The translations under genes were made by a program, and so were the position numbers. From contig NC_046650.1 in NCBI RefSeq assembly GCF_900324485.2, forward strand, positions 5,639,450 to 5,703,449: a stretch of DNA of 64,000 nt, written 5' to 3'. Of this stretch, positions 46,050-58,200 are shown piece after piece. Position 1 is the stretch's first letter; every line of letters starts with the position of its first letter. Source of the DNA: Mastacembelus armatus (taxonomy: Eukaryota > Chordata > Actinopteri > Synbranchiformes > Mastacembelidae). The notes below the pieces were generated by a model. That model saw nothing but the letters and a program-made list of their open reading frames with translations, searched no databases and had not been told where the DNA came from.

Positions 46050-46764
46050 CCTCACACAGTTGGATCAGATGGAAAAATAATAGGAAAGCAGATTATATTC
46101 TTTTCATATGTCTGACATGTCCTGTCACACACTAAAATGTACGGATTGCACATGGTGGGGAGGAACACTCATGCCGTCCTGTATTAATGTTGCTGTCATA
46201 GTTGCTCTCTGGTAAAGTAAAAACTGTAGGACAGAGGCTTAGTATGCAAAGCATCGGCAGCTGAGAGCAGCCTTATTGGCTAGATAGTTATCTGCTCCTA
46301 CAATGCCTTTGCAGCCAAACATCCCTACATATGTTCTATCATAGCTCTGTTGTCTCATAATACACAGGTGGACACTTCTTCCTTCAAGTTTATGTACTGT
46401 GTGTATTACTTCCTGTCATGGACCTTTGAACTGTATGATTCTGTATGTGGACCAAATGTGTAGACATGAACTGTATAAAATCACAAAGATCCCTTTATAT
46501 CACTTATGTATTGTACAACATGTCAGCTGATCACAGGCAAAGACCTGCACTGTGTACTATATATCTGACCAGATGGTTGCCAAACACACCCAAATAGGAT
46601 GTAAAAATTAATGAGATACAAAGTTGGTTCCTTCTGCAGCCACATTGTGCTTTTTGCAGGAAACATAGACGTTTACTGCAGAGATAAATATATCTGAATT
46701 TACAGATATTAAACCAAATGTTTGTAATTGTTATTATTAGAGGCATCAGTATATAGTATAATAT
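46050..46764. other. Upstream region of ENDOD1-like copy 3
   Basis: No gene or repeat recognised. It presumably contains the copy 3 promoter. Confidence 0.35.
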
Positions 46765-47107
46765 AACTGTTGCCTCACAGCAAGAAGGTTCCTGGTTTGA
46801 AACCCATCAGGGGCCTTTCTGTGTGGAGTTTGCATGTTCTTCCTGTGCTTGTGTGGGTTTTCTCCAGGTACTCTGGTTTCCTCCCACAGTCCAAAAACAT
46901 GTATGTCAGGTTGATTGGTGACTCTAAATTGCCCATAGGAGTGAGTGTGAGTGTGTGAGGTTGTTTGTCTCTATGTGGCCCTGTGATGGACTGGTGACCT
47001 GTCCAGGGTGGACCCCTGCCTTTCACCCAAAGAGAGCTGGGATAGGCTCCAGCAGATCCCTGTGACCCTGGTTAAGGAATAAGCAGGTATAGATAATGGA
47101 TGGATGC
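46765..47107 (+). repeat. SINE-like teleost repeat, longest copy
   Basis: Starts with CTGTTGCCTCACAGCAAGAAGG and a B-box-like GGTTTGAAACCC, then the same body as 17237-17592. It ends GGATGGATG. It lies between the ENDOD1-like cluster and the gigyf1 promoter. Confidence 0.8.
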
Positions 47108-47329
47108 AGTAATATCGTATAGTGACACGTTTACTCGACAGCGTCCTCTGCTGGACAAAGCCGGTATTACCCGCCATTAACATACTGCACATGCTCAGTT
47201 CGCTAGTCCCTTCACCATGCCCTGCTAGTCATTCAGCTCACTTTTAAGGGTATTAATAGCAAATAGGTTAAAATGTGTGGTTATGCATTCAAAGCATGTA
47301 GCTACTGACTGCAGACTGTATGAAAACTA

Positions 47330-47813
47330 TTTCGCGGGGAGTTGATTTCCTTATTCTGTGAGTACACGCAGCAGCCTGGTGCTCGCAGGTCCGACGTACG
47401 CCTTTAATTCAATCTCACGCTGAAACTGCCTCGACTGCTCCCTGAGTAATTAGACCGGTCCGGTTGAAAACGGCGTGGCAAAGTGCAGCACATATCGGAG
47501 AGTCGAGGCTGGTAAATAGGGGTGTGTTTGTCCTGCTACAACATTGGCCAGCCGCTTGTCAATGTCCAGTCACGTGGTATCCAGCGGACGGCCATGTTTC
47601 CGAAACACAAACAAGAAGAGCAGCAGACACACACTGATACGCAGCAGCGACCGTTGGAGGAGAGGGGAGATACAATAAATAATACACGACTTTCTCAAAG
47701 TACGACTCTGTCGAATGAATACGTTTACAGTGTTTGAAGAGACCAATGCATGCGACATATTGGCCGTAGACACATCGTGCAGATAACCAGTCTGGTAGCT
47801 AAAGACAGTGAAG
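47330..47813 (+). promoter_or_regulatory. gigyf1 promoter and non-coding exon 1
   Basis: CpG-rich sequence (47340-48340) contains a leader exon ending GTGAAG|GTAAGC, with the donor at 47814. There is no TATA box, and the CpG island continues into the first intron. The start of transcription is not resolved. The first intron then runs about 3.7 kb to the next exon. Confidence 0.5.
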
Positions 47814-48359
47814 GTAAGCCGTGGTTCCTCTTTGCAGCTGAGCTAGCTGGCTAACAGAGCTAGCAGGCTAGCGTCGGCTCCTGCAGCTCGAACTGTTTAC
47901 ATGTATCTGTGGTGGGGAAAGGGCTTTCAGTAAGTCATTTCACTGCTCCAGCTGTGCGCTTTGTTTTCCGTCAGCGTGTTTGTCTTGTTTACAGCGCATT
48001 AGCCGTAGCTAGTCACCAACACTGGGGTAGAGTTGGTCGTCCGCACATTGGCGGAGCAGGCCGGGGAGTCTGACTCCAACACTCCGCCCCCTCCGCCATC
48101 ATATCTGGTGTCATTTGAACCGACGAGGCCTGTACGATCAACGCTTTCTTTACGCTGCGCTCAGGCTAGCCAACAATCTCTGTTAGGCAGTAAAGCACCA
48201 CATTAAATGCTCTTGTACCGACTGATTCGTCTTCCGTTTCCACAACATGGACATTTGTGTAACTGGCTTTAGAAACGTAATGTTGTAGCCGAGGCTCCGC
48301 TAATGTCAGCCCGAGCTGTTTTGTGTATATGTTAGCCATCTTTACGACCAGACAGTGTA

Positions 48360-51300
48360 GCTTTGTTCACTTTGGTGAAGTTACTAGCAGCTTTGGTACA
48401 CATTTACAGTGTGCATTGAATCCCGCCACGGTTTGATAGCATTTGCAAATATTTAAATGAATAATAATTTTCATATTCTGCAAGCAGGGTTATCCCTGCT
48501 TGACCTCACTAGAGTTTTCTTAATGCTAAGATTGACGCTAAAGATGCAGCTATATGCTTTTCCTGTTGAGGTTTGCAGGCTTGTAATCTAATAAATCAAA
48601 ACCAACCACAGGATGTTTAGATATGTTTAAGTTTCTTAGTTGTTGTTATCTTCCACTGTTAAAATGATCTCACCATAATTGTCATTATAAAAAACGCAGA
48701 AATAAGTGCCTAAATAAATGCATCCAAACGTTAAATGTGTTCTTAGTTTCCTTTAAATTGACCTTTAAATAATAGTCCTTGTTATCCTTTAAAGTCAAAG
48801 GGTTTACTCAACACCAAACATTACTTTGAATAGGATTACCAGTATTGAAATGTTCTCAGATGTTTGAGACATTTTCATTAATAGACTTAGAGAGATCATC
48901 AGTTGTGGTAACCTGAGGTGTGATGGAAACAATTCAATCCCTTCATGAGGACCCTTTCCCCAAATTTCTAACCATGAGAGTTGTCATTAAATTACTACGG
49001 AGTGTGACATGGCTTCAGGTCATATCGATGCAGCTGTTTATTTTATTAAATATCCTTATAAGTTTCTAGAAAGTAGACTATTGAGGTACTCAACTGGTCA
49101 TGTTAGTGGATTTTCCATTAAATACCTAATACCAACTCATTTTGTCTTTCCCAGTAAGACAAAATGAGTTGCAGAATTTTATTTTTTTTTTAAATTGTAA
49201 CACAAATCTTACTACATTAACAAAGTTAAGACATGGAAGACCAAAACAGACACAGGACCTTTTCAAAGGAGCATAAGAGTATAAGTGTTTGTAATGTACA
49301 AGAGGCTTCCATGTGTTGTGTGGGTGTGTTCAACCTTGTTCAGTCAGAAAATAAATGAGTATACAATGCAAAGATAAAGAATGTATAAAGGGCAGGCAGC
49401 AAACCATGAGTAGTGTGGGTGAGAGCAGCAAAAAATAAAGACTGGGCCCCCCCTGTACCACCAGCATTGGATGAGAACAGGTCACTGTCAGGGAGTTGTG
49501 GATTGGAGTTGCAGACACTGGCAGTAAACAGCAAAATCCACAAGTATTATCAGTAAAGGTATTAGGTTTGTCTTAAACAGGCAATACTTTTATCGTTAAA
49601 GTTTTTTTTTTTTGTTTGTTTTTTAAGAGAACCTGCAAAATGCTGCTATAACATGACATTAGTGAGTGCCCAGTTTGCTTAGAACGCTAATTTTACTGTT
49701 GCAACATGCAGAGGGCCTTCTGGTTATTCTGTGTGTGGTGCGATAAGAGACCACTAACTGTATTGTTGTAGGGTTGGGTGATATGGACAGAAATGTATCT
49801 TTGGACTTTCTAGATTTTTGGGTGTATTGACATTTTACATGTACATTTCTGTTATATGTGTCATTGAGAATTATGTATTTATGGGTTCAGTCGGTGTTTG
49901 TTTTTGTAGAAATTTTCCCCAGACTTCTTCACATGCACAAAACTGTTATTCAGCATGAGGAAGTTAAATCAGAAGTAACATGGTACTTGGCTGGTGTGAT
50001 ACGTGTCCATTTGTAGGTTGGACAGTTAGTTATTGTTTTCTAATCCTAAAGTTTGAAGTGCCTGGGACTACTTATTGGTTGCATTTCTCAAAATGGAAAT
50101 AATGTTAAAATCTGTTAATAAAATTAATGTATGTAATTTATCTTACTGCCACCAGGGGGCCAAGGCATTGATTACAGTACCTAGAAGTTCTCACTACCTC
50201 GCTTAGCTAGCTTATGTTTCTCAAGGAGCATTTTAATCAGCGTAAAATAATTCTTTTATCGGCAGATCCTGTGAGACTTTGATTGTGTGGTGGTGGCTCA
50301 AACTCATGAGAGACATAGGTGATAATGGTGAAATCCTTAATACCTGAAAAAATACCAGAATGAAGGTATGACCTTAAGGAGTTCTGGTAATTTTCAGTAA
50401 AAATGTACACAATGGTTTACTGTGGCTAGAAAACTGTAATAGAACAGTTTAAATGGTTGACCATAAACAATTCTCTGTGGTCCATTACCGTATCAGCCAT
50501 TCCTGAGTAAGAGAATATTGCATTCACTTCTGTGGTGGTACAGCTGTTAAAATATGATGGTACCATATTATTTACGTCACCATTTGTCTTAAGGTCAAAG
50601 AGTTCGGATGCATATGTACATATGTTTTGTTTGCCAGTTCTATGATTCATTTTTAGTTGAGACTGTTGAGTTTGTAGTGTTAGATAGTTGCTCTTTTTGT
50701 TCTTGCATTAGACTGATGTCGAGCACATTGTAAAATAAATATTAAACTGATACTCATAAGTCCAACAGAACTCTGTAATAATCTAATGCAAGAAGGTGCT
50801 GGGAAAACATGATATCAGTGGGGTTGAATATGATACCACATCTCCTCCAGCAGCTGTGTTAAATCACCTCTTCAGTTTAGTGAGTTGAGGTGGTGTTGGT
50901 CTAGCGGTTTAGTACAAGAGAGTAAGTGGAAAATTAACAGTCTTTATGATGGTAAAAAGTAGGAAATAAGGTGTGTGTTATTATTTAAAGACGTTGGCAT
51001 GACTTTCACTGGTAACTGATGTCATATGTCATGACAGTAAAAATCTATAAATGTAGAAATACAAAGATGCACTGTTAATACCATAGGGGTGTCACATGCA
51101 TCTGTCAGCATTAATTGTTTAAATCTATTTGCTTGCATTTTTTTTTTTGGTTTCCATGACATTTTCATGAGCTATCCCAGCTGCATGGTTTCAAAGCTGC
51201 TGGATCACAACATTACTGAAATAGACTGAAATAAAAATCTCCTGTGAGCAGCAGAAACTTTGGGTCATGTTTGAGCACTAGACTACAAACAACTTGCCAT

Positions 51301-51527
51301 TTCATGTATTCACTGAACAGCTACCAGTGTTATTCTCTCAGTTCAGTGTGACTGTATCTTTCACACTGCATAAACAGTGTGTACGGCTATCTAGCAGAAA
51401 AATCAAATTACAATTCCTTTGCTATCAAATGTAGTTCATTTAACGTGTGCACTAACATATTTTTCCTTTTGTTCGTTTCCTTGGTCCCATTTCTCAAATT
51501 TTTTTTTTTTTTTTTTTCCCCCCCCAG
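48360..51527 (+). other. gigyf1 first intron
   Basis: No embedded gene seen. It contains a perfect 16-bp hairpin (49133-49171) and poly-T tracts. The open frames on both strands are short and unrelated to known families. Confidence 0.45.
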
Positions 51528-52157
51528 TGGTGCAAAGGGTGGAGGACAGGAAATAAAGGAGTTACCTGGAGGGTCTCCGTCAATCCACTTTTCAGTGGAG
51601 CGAGAGAGAAAAGGCACGGAGGGAGAGAGAGAAAGGAGAAGAGGAGTGCGAGTCGCGTCTGCTCTTGGCAGCTGTTCCAGCAGCCTGTTTCATCGTTTTG
51701 GCTGTTATTTTGTTCCTGCGTTACCTTTTTTGATGAATCACTTCATATTTTTAACTTTAATGTGAGACATAACTGCTGTATTAAAAAAAAGAAAAAGAAA
51801 AAAAAAGAAGATATTACTAGCAAGAGTGTTTTATTTTGTTCCATTGTCGATTTCCAAGGTTCTTTTTGTTTCCTTTTTTATGTTTAACAACCTTTTTCGG
51901 CTGTGAGTAGCAGGAGCTTCCATTCTCCAAACTATCGTCAAACCTCCTTCCTTACGTAGTTAGGACCTTATAACCTGGTATTCCTCAAGCACCTGAAACT
52001 GGCAGCTATTCTCTTCTTCAGTGTGTCTGTGTGTTTGGGGAGCTCTGTGACCACAGCTTAAGCACCACTCAGCCTTCTAGTCACCTAAGCCTAACTAAAG
52101 CCAGCCAGCTCTAGCCTGGTCCAGCCCAGTCCAGCCTGCTCCGATCATCTGGACAGG
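51528..52157 (+). other. Candidate gigyf1 5' UTR exon
   Basis: Preceded by a long T/C tract ending CCCCCAG (AG at 51526-51527) and followed by donor CAGG|GTAAGA (GT at 52158-52159). The sequence is purine-rich and then mixed, with no long frame. It fits a large non-coding exon but is inferred from splice signals only. Confidence 0.4.
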
Positions 52158-52290
52158 GTAAGACAACTGTCAGTGCATCTATTTAATATTTTATTTTAAC
52201 AAGATATGTTTTTTTTTTTTTCCTTGCAAAAACTAAAACCGCTGATTGTTTCTCTTCTCAGATACTCTGTTCTGTGTGGACGTGAGGAAT

Positions 52291-55200
52291 ATGACTGCTG
52301 AGACTCTTAACTTCGGCCCAGAATGGTAACTGATCTGATGGCTTTTTAGTTTTCGTTTTTAGATGGCGTTTCAGTATTTTACCGAATGCACAAAAATGAT
52401 GTCCTGAAAACATAAAACTTAGGATCACTCATTAATTTGGCAACACTGAAAATTTTAAGACTTAACACAAAGTTAAATTGCTCTCATTCAGAGTTTCTCC
52501 TTTTGACCTAACCACCTGGTCTTCATCAGGTCACTCAGTTGCCATAGAACTGTGGCTTTTCAAACTTCCTATTGCACATTTTTGGGATTTTCTGTGTTGG
52601 TTTAGAACAATCTTGGCTTGGATCTGGACATTGTGCTATTATATCGAGTTGGCAAATAGCCTTCTTGAATGTGGTCTTTGTTTTATAACAATTTGCCCAT
52701 TTTATGAGATAATTTGTAATATGGGTATCACATTCAGAATCAACCTTTGCACATCAGTTTCATCTATACCAAATGTAATGGACATATTGCTCATATTTGT
52801 GAATAAGAATTGAGTTGTCATTTCCCAGAGTCAGTTGGTAACTTTTTTGGTAGTGATTGCGAGTTTTGAGCAAAATCACCAAATATTTGCTCATGCCAGC
52901 TGATCATTTGTACTTCCCTTTGCCTTAAATCATAGTGTAAACAATATTTTTAGGTGTTTGACTGAAGCTATTTGAAAATGTCGACTTGGGCTCTACGAAA
53001 TGCTGTACTTTTTCCAACTTTATTAACCAAGAAAATACTTACCAGGTTAAACAATTCTGGAAACAAGCCTTAGTTGCAACAGTTTTTTGGACTAAGAATC
53101 ACTGTCCTTACACCCAGCCATCAAAAGAGAAATTTGTAATAGTAAATCACTGCAACTATCTACATGGAAGTAACATTAATGGTCTAAAGTTCAGTGTGTT
53201 GGCGCATGAAAATTAGTTGTGGCTTTAAAAACAGTTTTCTTTTGCTTCACTAACTGGCAGAACAGTTTAACCTGAAGTTAAAATGTAGACATTGCAGCAG
53301 TGTCCATTTGTGTCTGTACCTCTGCTGTTTCTCCTTCTCCGCAGTGAATGTTTGTGTAGCGATTAAGGGGGGGTAGTCTCCAGTTTGGTAGCTCTCCATC
53401 TCTAACGGCCTGTGACTGCTGTGTGCATTCTTGGTGCAGTGCCAGCCTCGCCGAATATTTCTCTCTTTACACATCTGCAGCTGCTTTCCTCTCAGTGGCC
53501 CTTCGAGCCCACTCTTATCCTTCTACCCTTTTAATATAGCTGTATAGCACTCAGTTCGTGTGCTCCCTACATGCATCCGTCTGGCCAGCATGTTTACAAG
53601 ACCTTTAAAGCCTGTTAGCATGACAAAAATATTTAGACCATTTGAGGTTTTGTTGGCAGTAGAGTCGGCAAGTATGTTAGTCATCGTGGTAGAATTCAAA
53701 GTGAAAACACGCTGTCCCGCATTTAGATTTGTAGTCTGTTTAACTCTTTCACACAAGAGTGTGAACATTATAGATTTAAGTGTGAAATATTTTAGATTGT
53801 ACGTTTATCCTTTTATGTAGAGAATATATTTGGTGAAGTCAAGTACAAATGAAGCGGATACAAATATGCGAAAAGTATCCCACCCCCTGGCCTATTTCCT
53901 CAGCTCTTTTCTTATTATGCGTATTAGTGGGTGCACCGCTTATTTTTACCCTCTTTGATACGCCACATGCTGCCAGCTGGTCTTTCATGATGCCTTCCTT
54001 TTACCTTTTACACATCTATTGACTTGCATATGGTTTTGATGTGAAGCTATGAGTCAATGACACTCTTTGTAGAGGCATGTGAATAGAGCCATTGTTAAAC
54101 AGCAGGCATTGGAAACTGGCCTGCTAGTAATAGCTTTTTAAAATGAAATTTTGAGATTGGAAAGCTAATATATCATCTGTGTTGAGCCAAGTGTATTCGG
54201 GGGGACCTGTGTAGGAAGATGGGTGATTTGTTACAGAACATTTAGTAAATACTTTTTTCCCTTCTGCAAGATGGATGCCATAAGATATATTTCTTTATTT
54301 CAGATTACTGGGAATTCTATCACAGTTTCACAATAATGCTTTCTTTTTTTGTACTTTGTGCCAAGAGGGGAATTTACATCACATTATTAATATCCCTACA
54401 CTGTATTTCAGCTCAAGTTGAGCTAAAATGCTGCAAATGTAGTTTCAAGGTTCGGTCTGTAATCGTGGAATAGCATATTTCTATTGAAACAGTGCCCTGA
54501 GCAGCAGCTTTGTTTACTAGTTTTAATTGATTTTGGTTTATTTGTGGAGGAATGTAGTCATTCACACTATTCTCTGAAGTTGCTAAAACAGAAAACATTA
54601 CATCCATGTCCTGCCTTCCACTTTGTAATTTGTATTATTGTCTGTGAAAATGCAATATCCTAATGATTCCTGAACTCTTTGTCACACAGGCTCCGTGCAC
54701 TGTCCAGTGGGGGGAGTGTAACTTCCCCCCCTCCTTCCCCCGCCATGCCAAAGTACAAGCTGGCCGAGTACCGCTACGGCCGAGAGGAGATGTTAGCACT
54801 TTATATCAAAGACAACAAGGTTGGTGGGAAAACTTCAGTTTCTCGCAGGACTGTATGAATCATGGAATAAGAGAAATAAGCTTTAGTGTTCTTGCATGGT
54901 TGAGGATGTCATTGGTTCTAATGGTGATCCAGCACTTGCATGTATGTTTCTTTTAAAGTTGATATTTACTTGCCTCATTGTGGGTATTGATTAAAAAATT
55001 AGTAACTGTTACTTGGTTGAATATTATGTGAAGTCACGGTTTTAAAAGATGTTTTTCATGTGTTAAAGCACCTGTTGTTATTGGTTTTAGGTCCCAGAGG
55101 ACATGCAGGATAAGGAGTTTGCTGCTATTCTGCAAGATGAGCCCATGCAGCCACTGGCACTAGTGCCTCTCACTGAGGAGGAGCAGGTCTGCCACAAACA

Positions 55201-58200
55201 TATGCTCACAAATACACTGATACCTGCCAATGCAGAAGCGAGTGGTTCTGTTGGTTAAGAGATGTGGCTGTGAGTTCACATTCCTTACATTCTTCCCTTT
55301 TGCTCTTTCCATTCTCTCTCTGTAGAGGAACTTCTCCATGTCTGTGAATAGTGTGGCGGTGCTGAGGCTCATGGGAAAAGGGGTGGGAGGGGCTGCCCCA
55401 GCTGGTGTGGTCCGAGGACGAGGGGCCACACGAGGCGGTCGAGGTAAAAACTGAAGGCCAAAAAAAGAGCCATTAGAAGAGAAACAGCAGCAAACAAAGT
55501 ACAGCATTGATTCAATCTAAGTGCACTCACAATAAATCCACAACCACATGCACTAAAACAAAGTCCAACAGTAACATAAATGCCGCCCAAAGGCCATGGT
55601 GGACACTACAGTGGCTGTTATCCAGGGAAAGAAAACAGTTTATTCAAGCCAGGCACTCAACTGTTTATTTCCCTGTTTTTCGTTGACCATCTTGATGCAG
55701 CACACGTCATCTTGGCCTGTCTAAATAGTCCTGCTTTTGTCCAGCCACACCTGTCCAAAACCACTAGGCTCATGCGCTCACCTTGTGCACACACAGCACT
55801 TTGTGCACATGAATAGCCAAGGTAAACACTAGCTGTCCAGTGCAGGACAACCAAGGAAACAACTAAATAGGATGATGCTGTGTGGGTTTCATAATGTGTT
55901 TTGTGTGTATGTGTGAGACTGTGGGCAGCTTGAAGGAAATACAGACTAATTCATTAGTGGTTCTAGACATTTTATTTTATAAAAGTACTTTGTAAGTAGT
56001 TCATTAGACTTCAGAGCACATTAGGCTATTGAAAGTGAGCAAAACAGGGTCAGAGGGCTGTTAAATGCTCACATTCAGATGATATTAAATATACACTGTC
56101 TGTACTGTCTTATAATCAGGACGAGGTCGTGGTGAAGGTGGATTCTACCAAAGAAGTATTGAAGATGCGGAGGTGGGTTTCGGCCGCAACGTCCGGGAGA
56201 TACACCGCAGCCAGAGCTGGGATGACCGGTATGAAAACCCAGCACACACAACCTAAAATGCAGGCAATGTCAAATAATTTATGGCTCCAGGGCACGGTAA
56301 AAATCTTCACTGCTGTCATCCAGCGCAATCAACTCTATAATCTGCTCTGGTAGTTTTGTAGCTTTTGCTCCTATGCAGGAGGCTTTTGTGCTTAAACTGA
56401 ACTTAACTATGGGTTGGATCCCTGCATTAGTTTTTCTACATGGGGCTGGATACAATACACAGACTGGTATCAGGTCATGATAAGATGCATGTTTTAGCTG
56501 GATACGTTTCTCTGGGATAAAAACAACTTGGTGTTTTGAGATTGTTTTCTCCTGTTTATCACTTAATTGATATAAGTTCTCTGCATTTCCTCCCTTTCCT
56601 CAGGGGTGAGCGCCGATTTGAGAAGCCACTGCGGCGGGAGGTGGGACGTCCTGGCTTTGAAGAGTCAGGAGGTCCCGGGGGTCCAGGGAGGAAGGAGTAC
56701 ACAAGGGCTGACAGCGATAACTGGCGCACCCTTCGGGAGGAGCAAGAGGAGGATGAGGGGGAACCAGGCAACAACTGGAGACTTGCTGGACCCCGCAGGG
56801 ATGGTATGATGAATACAAACATTATCTGTAGCACTGCCTCAAAACCCTGTTTATTTTAAAAATGAAAGCTTTTTATAATGCATGACTGACACGCACGCAT
56901 TGCACATTTTGTTAATGATTTTATTCATTGGACCAGAGTTAACTGTTGTTTTAATCTTTATATGGCTGCACTTCTTAGTGCGCTATCAAAACGAGCCTAA
57001 TAACAATTCATACATTAAATTCACTTTATTTCTATCAGTAAACAACTTTTTTTTTTTCATCCAGCTGACTGGCTATAAGCCTATGTTAGACCTGGAGTAC
57101 ATTAGGAAATAAATGATCTGTGTAAACTGACCTGTTGGATTCTGTATGTAATTAGTAAAAGGTCCAACTTGAACAGCAGCTTTAGTGACATCTAGTGGTG
57201 GTTGAAGCAGGGTGGCGCTGTGAGGCTCCCAGAGTTTCTAAAGACCACTAGTTTGAGGTTTAAGAGGCTGCATGACCTTCTACAAACAAGATGGTTAAAC
57301 TCACTTTTAACTTTAACTTTTAAGGTGAGCATATCCCAAGAGTTAACAACATAACTGCAACTTGGCAATCTGCTTCTCTTATGAAGTCTCATTTCTGCAG
57401 TTGGGACCTGCTCTGTTTTCGCAATATTTTGATGACTATTCTGATAACTGCTTTTGAGAGAATATTCACCAGACAGTGATTCACCATCGACAGTGGTCGA
57501 TGTTTTCTCTCTGTCAGATGGTGGCCCTCGCTCAGCAGGCTGGCGGGACCATGGTGGTCCAGGTGAAAGTCGTCGGAGGAAATTTGAGTTTGACTTCCGG
57601 GACGCTGAGGGTCACGGAGGTGGCCGCCGACACGGAGGCAATGAGGGACTAGAGGATGATAGAGATGGCCTGCCTGAGTGGTGTACAGATGAGGAGGATG
57701 GGGAGATGGGCACTTTTGACTCCTCTGGTGCTTTCATGCCTATGAAGGTTTGTGTTTATTTAGTTATTTTATTTTGGTTGCATTGACATTTTCATGATAT
57801 CGGTCTCTCCTGATTGTCCTCTTTTAGAAGGGCGGTAAGGAGACAATCCTGGAGGAGGAGCTGGAGTTTAAGGGGATAGAAGAGGAGGAAGAGGAGGAGA
57901 GCTTTGCTGACCCAGACAGGAACAGTGGTGATGCAGACAAAGACAAGGGTGAGGAAAAACCCTAATATCTATTGATCTGATCATTTTGAATCAATGTGCA
58001 TCTTGTTCTTAGCTTGTCACTCGCCAAGGAGGAATTTATTTTTTTCCCATCATTTTATTTTACTTTTTGTTTTAATGTTTTTTTCCTCTTATTTCTGTCT
58101 TGTCACAGAGAGTAAAGAAGCCGGGTCTGCAGTTGATGGTGAGGCAAAGCCAGCATCACCCTCCTCTTCTCCTCCGACACACTGTACCCCTCCATCCCTG

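Noticed and set aside
56559-56834. Proline/serine-rich minus-strand frames opposite a gigyf1 exon
   Set aside because: Antisense shadows of the RG/E-rich exon 56604-56803, whose sense frame is conserved.
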